Shown here: positions 38,077 through 46,757 of the stretch, piece after piece
How positions within the stretch are numbered: position 1 is the stretch's first letter
How the letters are laid out: each line of letters opens with the position of its first letter
Origin: Meandrina meandrites
Taxonomy: Eukaryota > Cnidaria > Anthozoa > Scleractinia > Meandrinidae
Direction: 5' to 3'
Assembly: GCA_963693305.1 (NCBI GenBank)
Contig: OY855907.1
Coordinates: forward strand, 39,458,856 to 39,522,855
DNA: 64,000 nucleotides
Made by a program: the position numbers and the translations under genes
The notes under the pieces: model-generated
What the model saw: only the letters and a program-made list of their open reading frames with translations
Told to the model about the DNA's origin: nothing
Databases searched by the model: none

Positions 38077-38673
38077 GAGGGTCGTACAGGGGGGGGGGGG
38101 GGGGGGGGGGGGTCTCTGGCACGATTTACGGACGAAAAAAATAACGAATCACGGATCACGGATATTGAAATTTCATTTTCTCGAATCACGAATTCAAAAT
38201 AAGTACTCTTTTATCCTGTTCTTACGCTACAAATAGTGTTTGAAGAAATCAAAATTGATTAAGAAATTACTAGACTGTTCACAGTCCCCTATTTTTCCGT
38301 GAAGTCGCAGAGATCGATCGTTGAGTTCGAGCGGCCGCCATCTTGTTTTGTCTGTGTGTGCGACTTTACGGAAAAATAGGGGACTGTGAACAGTCTAAGA
38401 AATTACGAAAATAAGAAAGAAACATACCCTTTTATCCTGTTCTTACTCTACAAAGAGTGTTTGACGTGAGGATAATTATACGGAGGTCACATTTGAGGTC
38501 TTGTGTCTCAAAATCACGCAAAATAAAGTCAATAAAGTGGTGAAATAAGCTCTTCACGTGTCACGCAAAACCTTCTGGTCACGGGTCACGAAGAATAAAT
38601 TTATTAAATTCACGTTTCACGGAAAATAAAATCAGCTAATCACGCGTCACGAGAATACCCCTGTACGACCCTC
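38077..38673. mobile_element. 597-bp non-autonomous DNA element
   Basis: Perfect termini GAGGGTCGTACAGGGG inward on both ends, flanked by AAATAA at 38071-38076 and 38674-38679. A long G run follows the left end. The inside is built of degenerate tandem motifs (AATCACGGATCACGG, TCACGCAAA). No coding capacity. It is interrupted by a 127-bp element at 38271-38397. Confidence 0.8.
38271..38397. mobile_element. 127-bp foldback MITE with 9-bp duplication
   Basis: Arms begin TAGACTGTTCACAGTCCC and pair over about 39 bp with one or two mismatches. Flanked by AGAAATTAC at 38262-38270 and 38398-38406. Nested in the 597-bp element. Confidence 0.9.
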
Positions 38674-38999
38674 AAATAAGCAAACAATTTTAAATTTCAC
38701 GCTGGTGCCGCTTCGAACACATCTCCGAACAGAAGCTCCATATTTTAAGTTCTTGTCTGGTGCGAACTGGAAAATAATCTTTGTATTTAACGGCAGGGTT
38801 GTCTACTAGCACACCACATTATCAAATCGAGGAGCGCGGCTTTTATCTCAAAAAAACATTACTGACATTACTAGCCTGCGTAGCTAGCGGGATTTCGCGG
38901 GCGAGTGTTTTTTTCAGCGGCAGCATGCTTTGGACTTGGCCGCCAAGCAGCGAGGGGCATGGTGAGGAGTCGAATTTCACCTAGCAAAGTCTATGGCCT

Positions 39000-39285
39000 A
39001 AGGAAATGCTTGTACATCCCTCCCCCCACCTAGCCTTAGAGAGGCCTATGACCTCTTGTAAACCTCCCCCCTCTGCTGACCTATATGGTTTTTCACCTAT
39101 TCCTATCTCCGCACGTAGCCTCAGAGACCCACAGTCTCTCACCTATCCCCCACCTAGTCTTGGAGACCCATTGTCTCTTACATAACCCCTCACCCAGCCT
39201 TGGAGACCCATGGTCTCTCACCCATCCCCCCACCTAGCCTTCGAGACCCATGGTCTCTTCCTTACCCCCACCCCTCAAAAGTGGG
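39000..39285. repeat. Right subterminal repeats of the 11.1-kb element
   Basis: Units of about 45-60 bp containing CCCCCACCTAGCCTT and GAGACCCATGGTCTC or close variants, in the same orientation as the palindromic motifs at the left end. Confidence 0.75.
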
Positions 39286-39322
39286 TCCCGAGCATGTAAA
39301 ATAGTTTTGACCAGTTCCCTTA

Positions 39323-39440
39323 TGTTCATTTAAAAGTGATTTGTTTCCTATGTTTCAGTGGCATGCCTAAACTAGCTACCTCGAAGCTAAGTGTATGACC
39401 ACTATAAACAACATTTACATTTTTTTACATTTACATTTTT
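39323..39440. repeat. Spacer C, copy 3, right part
   Basis: Continuation of the spacer cut at 28192 by the 11.1-kb element. Confidence 0.85.
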
Positions 39441-39760
39441 ACCCACATAAGTGTGCAAAAAATGACTTTACATGCACATAAGTGTGCACAAAAATGACTG
39501 TAGACGCACATAAGTGTGCACAAAGACGACTGTACACCCAGATAATTTTGCACAAAAATGACTGTACACCCACATAAGTTTGCACAAAAAGGACTGTACA
39601 CGCACATAAGTGTGCACAGAAATGACTGTAAACCCATATAAGTGTGCACAAAAATGACTGCAAACGCACATAAGTTAGCACAATAATGACTGTACACGCA
39701 CATAGGTGTGCACAAAAATGACTGTACATCCACATAAGTGTGCACAAAAATGACTGTACA
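39441..39760. repeat. Short 32-bp array D, copy 3
   Basis: Same ten-monomer order as 7161-7480. Confidence 0.9.
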
Positions 39761-40332
39761 GCCTTTTTGTGCCTGATATCTGAGCGAATTTGCAAAAACC
39801 TGGTCGCCGAGGTTTTCGGTTGCACTCGGGCGAAGCCCGAGTCCAAGCCCAGCTGGTGCCCTTAACGGTAGGGGGGCTGCCGTCACCAGTGCCCTGGTGA
39901 CCTGGCCCAGGGTCTTAGCTATCCGCCGGTGCCTGGTTTTCGGACTAGCTGTTAAAAGCAGGGGGGGAGGGGAGGGTTTTTCTGTCCATGCTTGGGCCTG
40001 TTTGTGTTAAATTTTGAGCACGTTTGTGTTGAATTTTGAATGCCCTGTGGGGGCTGTCGATTATTTTGATTGACGTTGCTTGAGGGTTCCCTGCTGAGAA
40101 GGGACCTGGCTGGTGTGTCAGGTGTCACGTGGGTTCGTGACGTGCCAATCTCTAGCCAGGGGGGAGGCCTAGGGACTTGTACCATCTTGGAGTGTTTTGG
40201 CTTGTGGGCGACCAGGTTCTTGCAAATCCGCTCAAAATGGCTGTTCAAAATCTGTTAAAATCTGTGACAAAGCTCCTTTAAATACATGTAAGCAAGTCCT
40301 GATGTGATGGACTTTTAATTTTCTGGTCTCTT
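39761..40332. repeat. Module E, copy 3
   Basis: Counterpart of 7481-8051; its right inverted segment (CGACCAGGTTCTTGC) is intact. Confidence 0.85.
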
Positions 40333-40841
40333 GAAAATACAACATATAGTTTCACGTCTTGTCACCAGTCTCATCTACCTTCTTTAAAGACATGATAAGA
40401 GTACCCCCCCCCCCCCCCCCCTGTGAGTGAACTTGGCAACAGTTGAACAAAACATACCAGTTTGAAGAGAAGGATAGTTATACTGTTGAATGACACAAAT
40501 TTTATTCTTTAGACACTGAATTGAAAAATTGAAATTTTTTCAGCACTCATGTGGAATCCTCTTAGACCATTTTTGTGTTGTCATATAGATATGTATAGCT
40601 ATGCGCATCTATGGATCTAGACAGGGAAAGGTTGTACAAATCCATTAGGGGGTGAAAGGCACATGGACAACTAGACAGCTTTATCAACCCTGCATATATC
40701 CATGCAGTACTTGGGCTGGAAAGAGCACAACAACGTTGCTAGTAACAATAGTAGCTGTTACAGAAAACAAGTTCAAAATATGGATACGCATCTATGGTAT
40801 AGTGGAGTTCCCTGTACTAGGCAATGGTTGTAGAAGCGTAA
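40333..40841. repeat. Megasatellite module A, copy 4, left part
   Basis: Matches the first 510 bp of module A, then breaks off at AGAAGCGTAA. Module A resumes at 52961 with TAAAAGGAATATGG. Confidence 0.9.
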
Positions 40842-41673
40842 CTAGTGGTACCTATCGGTAGAAGTGCCAACGAGTACAACAAGAGAGAAGGGTTGTGAGG
40901 ATAATAAATTTATTGTAAATGTTTGACTAAAAGTACACTTTATGATGTGGGTGTGATCAATGTATACATTTGCATGTATTCGTTGCGGAATGTTTGTGGA
41001 ATAAACTGATGCGATTTGGTGAAGGCCTAATGAAGGAGTTCTAAAATGATACTGAAGTAGTGAGAAACCTTGTGAAATCCATGTAATTTGAGGGTTGTAA
41101 GCCATTGCAGTTCTATGCCGCTATTTTGGAAAGGTGTCAGCTGTTTTTTAAGTCCAATAGACCTTAAATCAGAGTGGCTGTGAGCCACTGAAACTCGGAA
41201 AATATATAGCCTTTGTTTTCCTTCATATATAGTGACACAAATAAAGGCTGCATTTTACCCAACCCCCTACCCGCTTCACAAGACTAATTGATTACTAAAT
41301 TTAATATTAAAGACTCTCTGTCGACTGCGAGTGTTTGTTATTGTTTTGATTCTGGCGCTGAAGAAAATCGTTCGAAAATCAAAAAGATTTAGGGCATTCG
41401 CGGCCTAAAATAAAATATACCGGTAGAAACAGGTATAAAGTGTTTACTTTCGAGGTCATCCAGCTAAAGAAATACTTTATTTTGAAATTATGACCTCGCG
41501 TCGTGGGGGCGCAAGCTACAATTACAATTACAAGCTCCTGTCGCCATACGCGTCATTGGTCTTCATTTGAAACAACTCCATAAAATAAATTTCCTTTTTA
41601 TTTGCTTTTAGAAGCACATATACAGAGTATATATATACAGTACTTAGTGCTCTTAAAGTACAAGATGTAGAAC
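40842..41673. other. Left flank of the Polinton inside the 1.6-kb element; no gene
   Basis: AT-rich, with no open frame of interest and no recognised repeat apart from the terminal motif at 40865-40875. Confidence 0.5.
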
Positions 41674-41680
41674 TAGAGCA

Positions 41681-41903
41681 GTAGGTATAAAGAGAGAGAG
41701 CTAGCTCATTTCATTAAATTCCATCCGAGACAAATTCAAATTCTCCCTTAATTCCTCGACAAAATTTTCCCGGATCATCTCGTGATAAAACCTCGATAAA
41801 TTCTTCATGTGAAAGTGAAATTTTAGCTTAAAGAAATCTTTGATGATTAATAAGTATGGAAGGTAAATCAGTCAAAGAGTTGAAGGTCCTTGCCAGGGAG
41901 AAA
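41681..41903 (+). repeat. Left terminal inverted repeat of the Polinton-like element
   Basis: 223 bp equal to the reverse complement of 51926-52148. It contains a promoter-like box at 41828-41835 and the first 16 codons of a SAP gene (ATG at 41856), so each end carries the same start of transcription and translation. Confidence 0.95.
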
Positions 41904-41930
41904 TCTGATGAAGAATTTATCGAGGTTTTA
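41786..41930. repeat. Perfect 23-bp inverted repeat at the left end only
   Basis: Arms 41786-41808 and 41908-41930 (core CCTCGATAAATTCTTC and its complement), 99 bp apart. The right arm lies just inside the repeat boundary and has no counterpart at the right end of the element. It looks like a small inverted copy of terminal-repeat sequence left by a rearrangement. Confidence 0.85.
41828..41835 (+). promoter_or_regulatory. TTAAAGAA box before the left SAP stub
   Basis: 20 nt before the ATG at 41856. Belongs to the TTAAA(G/A)AT family found before most genes of this element; being in the terminal repeat it is duplicated at the right end. Confidence 0.6.
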
Positions 41931-41957
41931 AACAACCACCATCAAACAGAATTATAA
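41856..41957 (+). pseudogene. SAP-gene stub at the left terminal repeat (33 codons)
   Basis: Starts MEGKSVKELKVLAREK, identical to the right-end SAP gene, but leaves homology at 41903, exactly at the end of the inverted repeat, and stops at 41957. The SAP helix is cut in half, so no function is expected. The box TTAAAGAA lies 20 nt upstream, as for the intact genes. Confidence 0.7.
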
Positions 41958-42071
41958 CAGTTGATGAATATATGCAGATCCTAATACATAACTATAATGT
42001 GATTATGAAAGAGATTCACGACCATAGTCATCCTCGATAAATTATTTATCTTGTGAAAGTGAAGAAACGTG

Positions 42072-42079
42072 TTAAAGAT
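42072..42079 (+). promoter_or_regulatory. TTAAAGAT box before the left SAP gene
   Basis: 20 nt before the ATG at 42100, followed by an AT-rich stretch ending AATAATAAGT, as before the terminal-repeat SAP gene. Confidence 0.65.
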
Positions 42080-42099
42080 TTATTTTATAAATAATAAGT

Positions 42100-42732
42100 A
42101 TGGTGAATTTAAAAGTGAAAGATTTGAAGGCTCACGCCAAAAAGCTGGGTATCAAAGGGTATTACAGAATGTGTAAAGCGGAGCTGACTAAGCGAATTGA
42201 GGAGATTGAGGAGTTGCCGATAGAGTTGGTTAACGTAAAGATTGAGGGTATTGAAATATTTGAAAAAAAATGCTCTCACAAAATACGTGAAAAAAGTTTC
42301 AAAGACTGCGGTATATGCATTCACGATCGAGTAGTTTACATGTGTAAAGATTGTAATGATGAGGGTATCTGTGAGCATAATCGAGTAAAGTATGAATGTA
42401 AAGAGTGCAGAGAAATCTGTCAACATGACAAACAGAGGCGTAATTGTAAAGATTGTGGATGGTCAAAGATCTGTATTCATGGCAGACAGAGATATCAATG
42501 CAGAGAGTGTAAAGGTAAAGGCATTTGCCCTCATGGTCGACGTAAATCTAATTGCAAAGACTGCAAAGGCAGTGAAATCTGTCAACATAATAGAAAGAGA
42601 TATGATTGTAAAGAGTGTGGTGGAAAAGGCATCTGTCCTCATGGTAAACAAAAATCTTTCTGTAAAGATTGTGGGGGGTCACAGATCTGTCAACACGGTA
42701 GACGGAAGTCAATATGTAAAGAATGCAAGTGA
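42100..42732 (+). CDS. SAP-domain protein with Cys-His zinc repeats
   Basis: 210 residues. Residues 1-45 form a SAP/HeH-like helix-loop-helix (LKVKDLKAHAKKLGI, then GYYRMCKAEL), normally a DNA-binding fold. From about residue 55 to the end come about nine units of CxH(G/N)RxxxxCK(D/E)C, 18-21 residues each, which should bind zinc. Similar CxH-CxxC repeats occur, as I recall, in giant-virus and protist proteins. Nucleotides 42237-42365 are repeated inverted at 51621-51749 with one mismatch. It is the only complete plus-strand gene of the element and converges on the 540-codon gene. Likely a DNA-binding regulatory or packaging protein; the role is inferred. Confidence 0.8.
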   Translation: MVNLKVKDLKAHAKKLGIKGYYRMCKAELTKRIEEIEELPIELVNVKIEGIEIFEKKCSHKIREKSFKDCGICIHDRVVYMCKDCNDEGICEHNRVKYECKECREICQHDKQRRNCKDCGWSKICIHGRQRYQCRECKGKGICPHGRRKSNCKDCKGSEICQHNRKRYDCKECGGKGICPHGKQKSFCKDCGGSQICQHGRRKSICKECK

Positions 42733-42746
42733 ACCTCAACTCTCTC

Positions 42747-42774
42747 TTTTCATAACTTGGTCGAGTTATGAAAA
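42747..42774. terminator. Hairpin between convergent genes
   Basis: Perfect 11-bp stem TTTTCATAACT with its complement and a 6-nt loop TGGTCG, in the 57-bp gap between the stops of the plus-strand SAP gene and the minus-strand 540-codon gene. The position suits a two-way 3'-end signal; function inferred. Confidence 0.65.
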
Positions 42775-42789
42775 TTCTCATCCCCAACT

Positions 42790-44412
42790 TTATCGAAACA
42801 TAAACCAAGCCAATCCGCCGACGACAATAGTAATCACCGCAAGATTAATCTCATGTTTAGTTGCCTCAGGTTTATCAGGTTTAGGTTTAGTCGATGGAGT
42901 CTCACTCTCTTTCTCCTCAATCTTAGGTCTCTCAACCCTCTTCTTCACTACCGAAGTGTGGGGTAACAAAACCTTACTATTTCCGAGGTTATGTCTTACT
43001 CCGACCGATACGCTCTTCGAATTAACATCTGTATTCACTCCCAATCTCATGGTCGGTTCAACACGTTTCAGTCTATTATTATAACCGATCGTACTCTCCG
43101 TGTTGATCACCATTCTCGAAGGCATCAACCACGTACCGGGAGAGACGGCAAGATCGAGCTTAACCTTTGCCTCCTGTACAGCGAGTTGAAATCTCTGTAC
43201 ACTCTTACTTATGTCAGGCTGTTTAATCGCATCCTCCAATAACACGAGAAACTCTTGTCGAACCTCCTGCGCACTTCCCGTGTTTCCGAGAATGCTGCTT
43301 CTTACGTTAACCTGCGCACCCAATACACAGTAAACAAGCGCTTCGATAGATTGATTAAGTCTCGCCTGACCGGCGTTTGTCAATCCGTTAGATACCCTCG
43401 TGAGAAAGTACTCATAACCATTATCTATATCATTCAATATGTACTGTAGAAGATTACCTTTCGATCCCTCTCCTCCCTCATCGCTAAATTTATTAAATCC
43501 CGGGTAGGAAGAGTCAGTCTCTGTCGGTCCTACGTAAGAGACCCAAATGTAAACAGATCCCAACCCGTGATTCTCTCCTTTATGACAGCGAAAGTCACTA
43601 TCGGTAGGAATATTAAACTCTTTACAGATTCTCTTATAAGAAGGAATGTCGTATCTGTTATCTTTTTCATTAAAGGGAGTATCACCGGGAAGAGCGATAG
43701 AACTCTGTATTCCCCCCATCTGAAACAGGATTCTCCTTATAGTAAAGTAGACGTGAAACCAGAGAATGGCTCGTATCTGCGGAGGAAGTTTGAGTTCATG
43801 GTCAGTCAAGTCGATTCCCCCCATCTTCTCCTCTAATAATGAACGAAGGCTCACCCCGCAACCTGTCGTTGCACACCAGACAGCGAAGTTAAGCTGCTGT
43901 GGCCAATACCGCATATTCGGTCCGTTTAACCACTCATGGGACTCTTTTGAAGAGGTGTGTTTAATCGTTGCATTCGTAAAGATGTCTCTGACAGGTACGG
44001 AGAAAGAGTCTGTAGGCGTAGCGAAGATATCGAGTCTCTTCAACTTCTCTCTCAAGTCGAGGCTTTTAAGTGGTCGACTCTCACCGAAATCGATCGCAGG
44101 AATCGGTAATGAGGGATGAGGATTAAGTGTCAACTCTAAAGGAAAATCCACGGGAAGACCCAACGCTTTCTTCATCTCGTCGGGAAAGTAAAGACTGTAC
44201 TCAAATCTTTTCTTATAGAAGACTTCATACTCTGAACCGTCTCTTCCAACGAATTTGACATGCTCTTCTTTACTCTCTCTATCGTATCTTTCAAATACTC
44301 GTCGGAATTTAGACAGGACGGCATGGGGATACCGTTCGAGAAATCTGTTCCACAGAGATTTAGGTTCGGGTTTATTATCATCTTTCTTATCATCATCTTT
44401 CTGATTGCTCAT
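42790..44412 (-). CDS. 540-residue virion-type protein with C-terminal membrane anchor
   Basis: Largest gene of the element. The N-terminal 20 residues are highly charged (Lys/Asp); residues about 20-470 look globular with a conserved-looking Trp/Tyr-rich core (MRYWPQQLNFAVW at about 167-179); about 470-515 is Pro/Lys/Glu-rich; residues about 521-538 form one hydrophobic helix (NLAVITIVVGGLAWFMF). No family recognised with certainty. Its size, conservation of the frame and place at the end of the minus-strand morphogenesis block suggest a structural or membrane-linked virion protein. A TTTTTAAA box lies about 20 nt upstream of the ATG. Confidence 0.8.
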   Translation of the reverse strand: MSNQKDDDKKDDNKPEPKSLWNRFLERYPHAVLSKFRRVFERYDRESKEEHVKFVGRDGSEYEVFYKKRFEYSLYFPDEMKKALGLPVDFPLELTLNPHPSLPIPAIDFGESRPLKSLDLREKLKRLDIFATPTDSFSVPVRDIFTNATIKHTSSKESHEWLNGPNMRYWPQQLNFAVWCATTGCGVSLRSLLEEKMGGIDLTDHELKLPPQIRAILWFHVYFTIRRILFQMGGIQSSIALPGDTPFNEKDNRYDIPSYKRICKEFNIPTDSDFRCHKGENHGLGSVYIWVSYVGPTETDSSYPGFNKFSDEGGEGSKGNLLQYILNDIDNGYEYFLTRVSNGLTNAGQARLNQSIEALVYCVLGAQVNVRSSILGNTGSAQEVRQEFLVLLEDAIKQPDISKSVQRFQLAVQEAKVKLDLAVSPGTWLMPSRMVINTESTIGYNNRLKRVEPTMRLGVNTDVNSKSVSVGVRHNLGNSKVLLPHTSVVKKRVERPKIEEKESETPSTKPKPDKPEATKHEINLAVITIVVGGLAWFMFR

Positions 44413-44509
44413 ATCTATTTATCAATCATATGTTTTTAAACGAAGTAAGGATTATAGGGAGGATCTCTAAATGACTCATCTCTCGATAGGACTATCAGAC
44501 AGTTACAAC
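44413..44509. other. 97-bp intergenic region
   Basis: Contains the promoter-like box of the 540-codon gene (about 44433-44440). Only a 17-codon frame is present, which I do not call. Confidence 0.5.
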
Positions 44510-45103
44510 TCACTCTGACTGGGCGAGTTTTTTTAATATCTCTGCACGAATCTCTTCCTCCATCTTTTTTACATCCACCTGAGGAAGCGTCGGTGTTCTG
44601 TTCTTTTCTCTTATCGATCTCTTCATCTCATAATACTTCTCATACTCGGATTTTATCAGAACAAACTCTTCATGACTTATCTTATTATCGGTTAACGCCT
44701 TGGAGACGACGTCCTTTATCGTGTTTATCTTCGCTTGGCAGACAGAGACGGTCTTCTCATGCTTACTCACCTTATTAGATATCGCTTTTGCAAGACTCGC
44801 TGTCGCTACGCTCGTCAAGGCACAGACACCTCCGACAACGCCTAATGCGATCGATACGGGAAGCCCGACTCCAGTGAGTCCCGTACCCAATCCTCCTCCG
44901 CAGAGAGCGACAGAGAGAGTTCCGCTGCCTGTAGACAGATTTAATAATGCGCTCCTTGCACGTTTATACTTTCTGTATATTTTTTCACAATCATGAAGAT
45001 CCTTCTCGAGAATGGATAACCAATCTGAACACTGTTTTAATCTAAAGCTCTCTCCGGTGCCTTCGTTCGGTAACTGAGGGTATATCTCTCTGTAACTCTC
45101 CAT
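44510..45103 (-). CDS. Glycine-rich membrane protein, 197 residues
   Basis: Helical N-terminal 55 residues, then a long Gly/Ala/Val-rich hydrophobic segment (about 60-105), then a helical, charged C-terminal half (about 110-190) with the stretch KISHEEFVLIKSEYEKYYEMK. The hydrophobic part could form two membrane helices. The start codon directly abuts the stop of the upstream 304-codon gene (TAA then ATG). Its own TTAAAAAT box lies 18 nt upstream (45122-45129) inside the end of that gene, so a separate transcript is likely. Family unknown; candidate virion membrane protein. Confidence 0.8.
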   Translation of the reverse strand: MESYREIYPQLPNEGTGESFRLKQCSDWLSILEKDLHDCEKIYRKYKRARSALLNLSTGSGTLSVALCGGGLGTGLTGVGLPVSIALGVVGGVCALTSVATASLAKAISNKVSKHEKTVSVCQAKINTIKDVVSKALTDNKISHEEFVLIKSEYEKYYEMKRSIREKNRTPTLPQVDVKKMEEEIRAEILKKLAQSE

Positions 45104-46018
45104 TTACTTTCTCTTACTCTTATTTTTAACCTGTTCAACGAAGTAGACAACGACGGCGACTATCAACAACCACGCATTCTTTGCGAGAAAACCGATCGCC
45201 TCACCCGCTGTTTTAAAGATGAAACTCGCTATCGCACCGATCATTCCGGGAAGTATCTCTCCCAACTTCTTTCCTATAGCTTTAAAACCCTTACCGACTC
45301 CTTTACCCAATCTAGACAGACCGCTCTTCAGATTAGAAACGATCACACCGATCACTGCGCCCACAGCCGAGAGAACAGCGAACACCGTGAAACCGTACTT
45401 TTTAAAGATCGCTTTGACTCTATCTCTGATTGACATTCTCTCCTCTATCACTTCAATCTCCCTCTCGAGATTCTCTATCTCCTCTCTCTGCTGATCAATG
45501 TTACGATCGATGTTCTCTCTCTGACTGGGCCCGACATCTTTACGAGAAGACTCGAGATCCTTTACTTTCTCTCTTCGCCTCGTTATATCTCTCTCATCAG
45601 TCTCGATGACTTTCTCTGCAGATGGACCGAGACTCTCTTTTATGGTCTTCGGTAATTTTTCATTAAGTTCACCATCCGGTTTAAAAAGAGGGTAACTCTT
45701 ACCTCCCTTTCTTTTCATTCTTACAACCACTCGATCATACTCATCGATATCAGATGTGAAAGAGGAGTTTGCAGGATTGACCTTCGGATACTTCTCTCGG
45801 ATCCTTTCCCAAGCGTCATCTCTCCTCTCCTCTCTCCTTATAAGGGGTGTGTTCTCATCGATAAAAGAGGTCTCTTCATAATTGGGATTATGGAAACCTC
45901 TATCTCTTCTCGATGTTGAGGTCATAGGTATCGATTCTCCCTCATCGTCGTCATCACCGGGGTCAGTAGGTTCAAAAGGATTCTCTCTATCGGGTATCTC
46001 TGTCGGGTCATATTCCAT
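45104..46018 (-). CDS. Coiled-coil membrane protein, 304 residues
   Basis: An acidic N-terminus (residues 1-30), an Arg/Glu-rich middle, a coiled coil at about 140-205 (RRREKVKDLE... IENLEREIEVIEERM), a membrane helix at about 210-229, a Gly/Lys-rich amphipathic segment at about 232-262 (GKGVGKGFKAIGKKLG) and a second hydrophobic helix at about 273-294, with a basic C-terminus. The amphipathic Gly/Lys segment next to hydrophobic helices resembles membrane-active virion proteins, but that is inference. A perfect 12-bp hairpin and an ATCTTTAA box (46043-46050, read on minus as TTAAAGAT) lie just upstream. Confidence 0.8.
   Translation of the reverse strand: MEYDPTEIPDRENPFEPTDPGDDDDEGESIPMTSTSRRDRGFHNPNYEETSFIDENTPLIRREERRDDAWERIREKYPKVNPANSSFTSDIDEYDRVVVRMKRKGGKSYPLFKPDGELNEKLPKTIKESLGPSAEKVIETDERDITRRREKVKDLESSRKDVGPSQRENIDRNIDQQREEIENLEREIEVIEERMSIRDRVKAIFKKYGFTVFAVLSAVGAVIGVIVSNLKSGLSRLGKGVGKGFKAIGKKLGEILPGMIGAIASFIFKTAGEAIGFLAKNAWLLIVAVVVYFVEQVKNKSKRK
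45122..45129 (-). promoter_or_regulatory. TTAAAAAT box inside the 304-codon gene
   Basis: 18 nt before the ATG of the 197-codon gene although that places it in coding sequence, which supports the box as a real signal. Confidence 0.55.
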
Positions 46019-46045
46019 GATTCTTTACTTGATAAGTAAAGAATC
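46019..46045. terminator. Perfect 12-bp hairpin between genes
   Basis: Arms GATTCTTTACTT and AAGTAAAGAATC with a 3-nt GAT loop, after the stop of the 136-codon gene (46065) and directly before the ATG of the 304-codon gene. It may be a 3'-end signal for the upstream gene or a 5' leader structure. Confidence 0.65.
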
Positions 46046-46050
46046 TTTAA
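46043..46050 (-). promoter_or_regulatory. TTAAAGAT box before the 304-codon gene
   Basis: 24 nt upstream of the ATG at 46018, overlapping the outer end of the hairpin by three bases. Confidence 0.6.
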
Positions 46051-46064
46051 ACTTATTATTTACT

Positions 46065-46475
46065 TTACAAAAATTTACTCGCAACGTAACCCAACGCCAA
46101 CATCCCTCCCCCGACGTAGGCCATCTCACCCATTCTCTGATCATCACTCGGTCGGTAGTAATCAGATAATCGAGGTTCTTTAAGAGAGTAATCCGGATGT
46201 GTCTGAGAGTAGAGTTTGAAAGCCTCATCAGTGTTCGAGAGATTTAAATTAGCCTGATGCTCCTCATCTCTCTGCTGATTATACCAATCTAAAAGTCTCT
46301 GTCTCTTCTCTTGGTAAGCTGCGTAATCTCTTTGGTACTTTTCCAAGGCTTTATCGTGTCGAATTCTCTCTGTGTCCGTATCTGATCCGCTTAGATACTT
46401 TGCCAAATAGGATCCTCCGACAAAGGCGGTGGCGTTTAAAACCGCTCCGCCTATCATTAACGCAATCGTCGCCAT
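46065..46475 (-). CDS. Small membrane protein with two hydrophobic ends, 136 residues
   Basis: A hydrophobic N-terminus (about 2-28: ALMIGGAVLNATAFVGGSYL), a charged helical middle with RHDKALEKYQRDYAAYQEKR and a Tyr-rich segment LSDYYRPSDDQ, and a hydrophobic Gly-rich C-terminus (about 116-136). The C-terminal GGGMLALGYVASKFL could be a second membrane helix. I recall similar small proteins in cnidarian virus-like elements but cannot confirm. Likely a virion or assembly membrane protein. The upstream region has a weaker box (GATAAAGG, about 24 nt before the ATG). Confidence 0.75.
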   Translation of the reverse strand: MATIALMIGGAVLNATAFVGGSYLAKYLSGSDTDTERIRHDKALEKYQRDYAAYQEKRQRLLDWYNQQRDEEHQANLNLSNTDEAFKLYSQTHPDYSLKEPRLSDYYRPSDDQRMGEMAYVGGGMLALGYVASKFL

Positions 46476-46508
46476 TTATTATTAATAAATAGATAAACCT
46501 TTATCTTA

Positions 46509-46724
46509 TTAAGATGGAAGAATCTTCTGTTTCTCCAAATACTCTTTCAAGTACATACTTCCGGAAAGAACGGCGACCCATTTACCGTAGTTGACAATGC
46601 TGGATGAGGGATCGTTTATGAACGATTCTTTCATAGCCTTCTTCGCAATGTATCCGACCCCTGCGGAGAGGCCGATCAGAACGGATGCATCAGTGACGGT
46701 CTTCACAAGTTTATTCTCTGACAT
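46509..46724 (-). CDS. 71-residue membrane protein, paralogue of the fibre N-terminus
   Basis: Consists of one module: KTVTDASVLIGLSAGVGYI, then DPSSSIVNYGKWVAVLSGS, MYLKEYL and a short tail. The same module forms residues 1-62 of the 318-residue fibre-like protein (KTIYDASVLIGISSGFGYF and YYLKWVIILSGSIYLKDYM). Two hydrophobic segments suggest a membrane-embedded anchor. A TTAAAGAT box lies 18 nt upstream (46743-46750). Probably the stand-alone partner or ancestor of the anchor domain of the fibre. Confidence 0.78.
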   Translation of the reverse strand: MSENKLVKTVTDASVLIGLSAGVGYIAKKAMKESFINDPSSSIVNYGKWVAVLSGSMYLKEYLEKQKILPS

Positions 46725-46742
46725 TTTTACTCTTCGGAGATT

Positions 46743-46750
46743 ATCTTTAA
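46743..46750 (-). promoter_or_regulatory. TTAAAGAT box before the 71-codon gene
   Basis: Exact box (ATCTTTAA on plus) 18 nt before the ATG at 46724. Confidence 0.65.
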
Positions 46751-46757
46751 ATAATTC

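Larger units (their letters stand above)
28193..39319. mobile_element. 11.1-kb DNA transposon, PIF/Harbinger-like ends, with nested elements
   Basis: Both ends read GGGAACTGGTCAAAACTA inward and stay similar for about 40 bp (both then reach a GGACCCAC motif). The element interrupts spacer C after TTA (28190-28192) and TTA is repeated after it (39320-39322); uninterrupted copies of the site have a single TTA. A 3-bp TTA duplication and GGG ends fit PIF/Harbinger, but I found no DDE transposase, so the superfamily is inferred. Both subterminal regions hold tandem GAGACC-CAT-GGTCTC motifs. Several smaller transposons lie inside. Confidence 0.8.

Noticed and set aside
42392..43084. 230-codon plus-strand frame overlapping the SAP gene and the 540-codon gene
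   Set aside because: Shadow frame of the Cys-His repeats, then antisense to a clear minus-strand gene.
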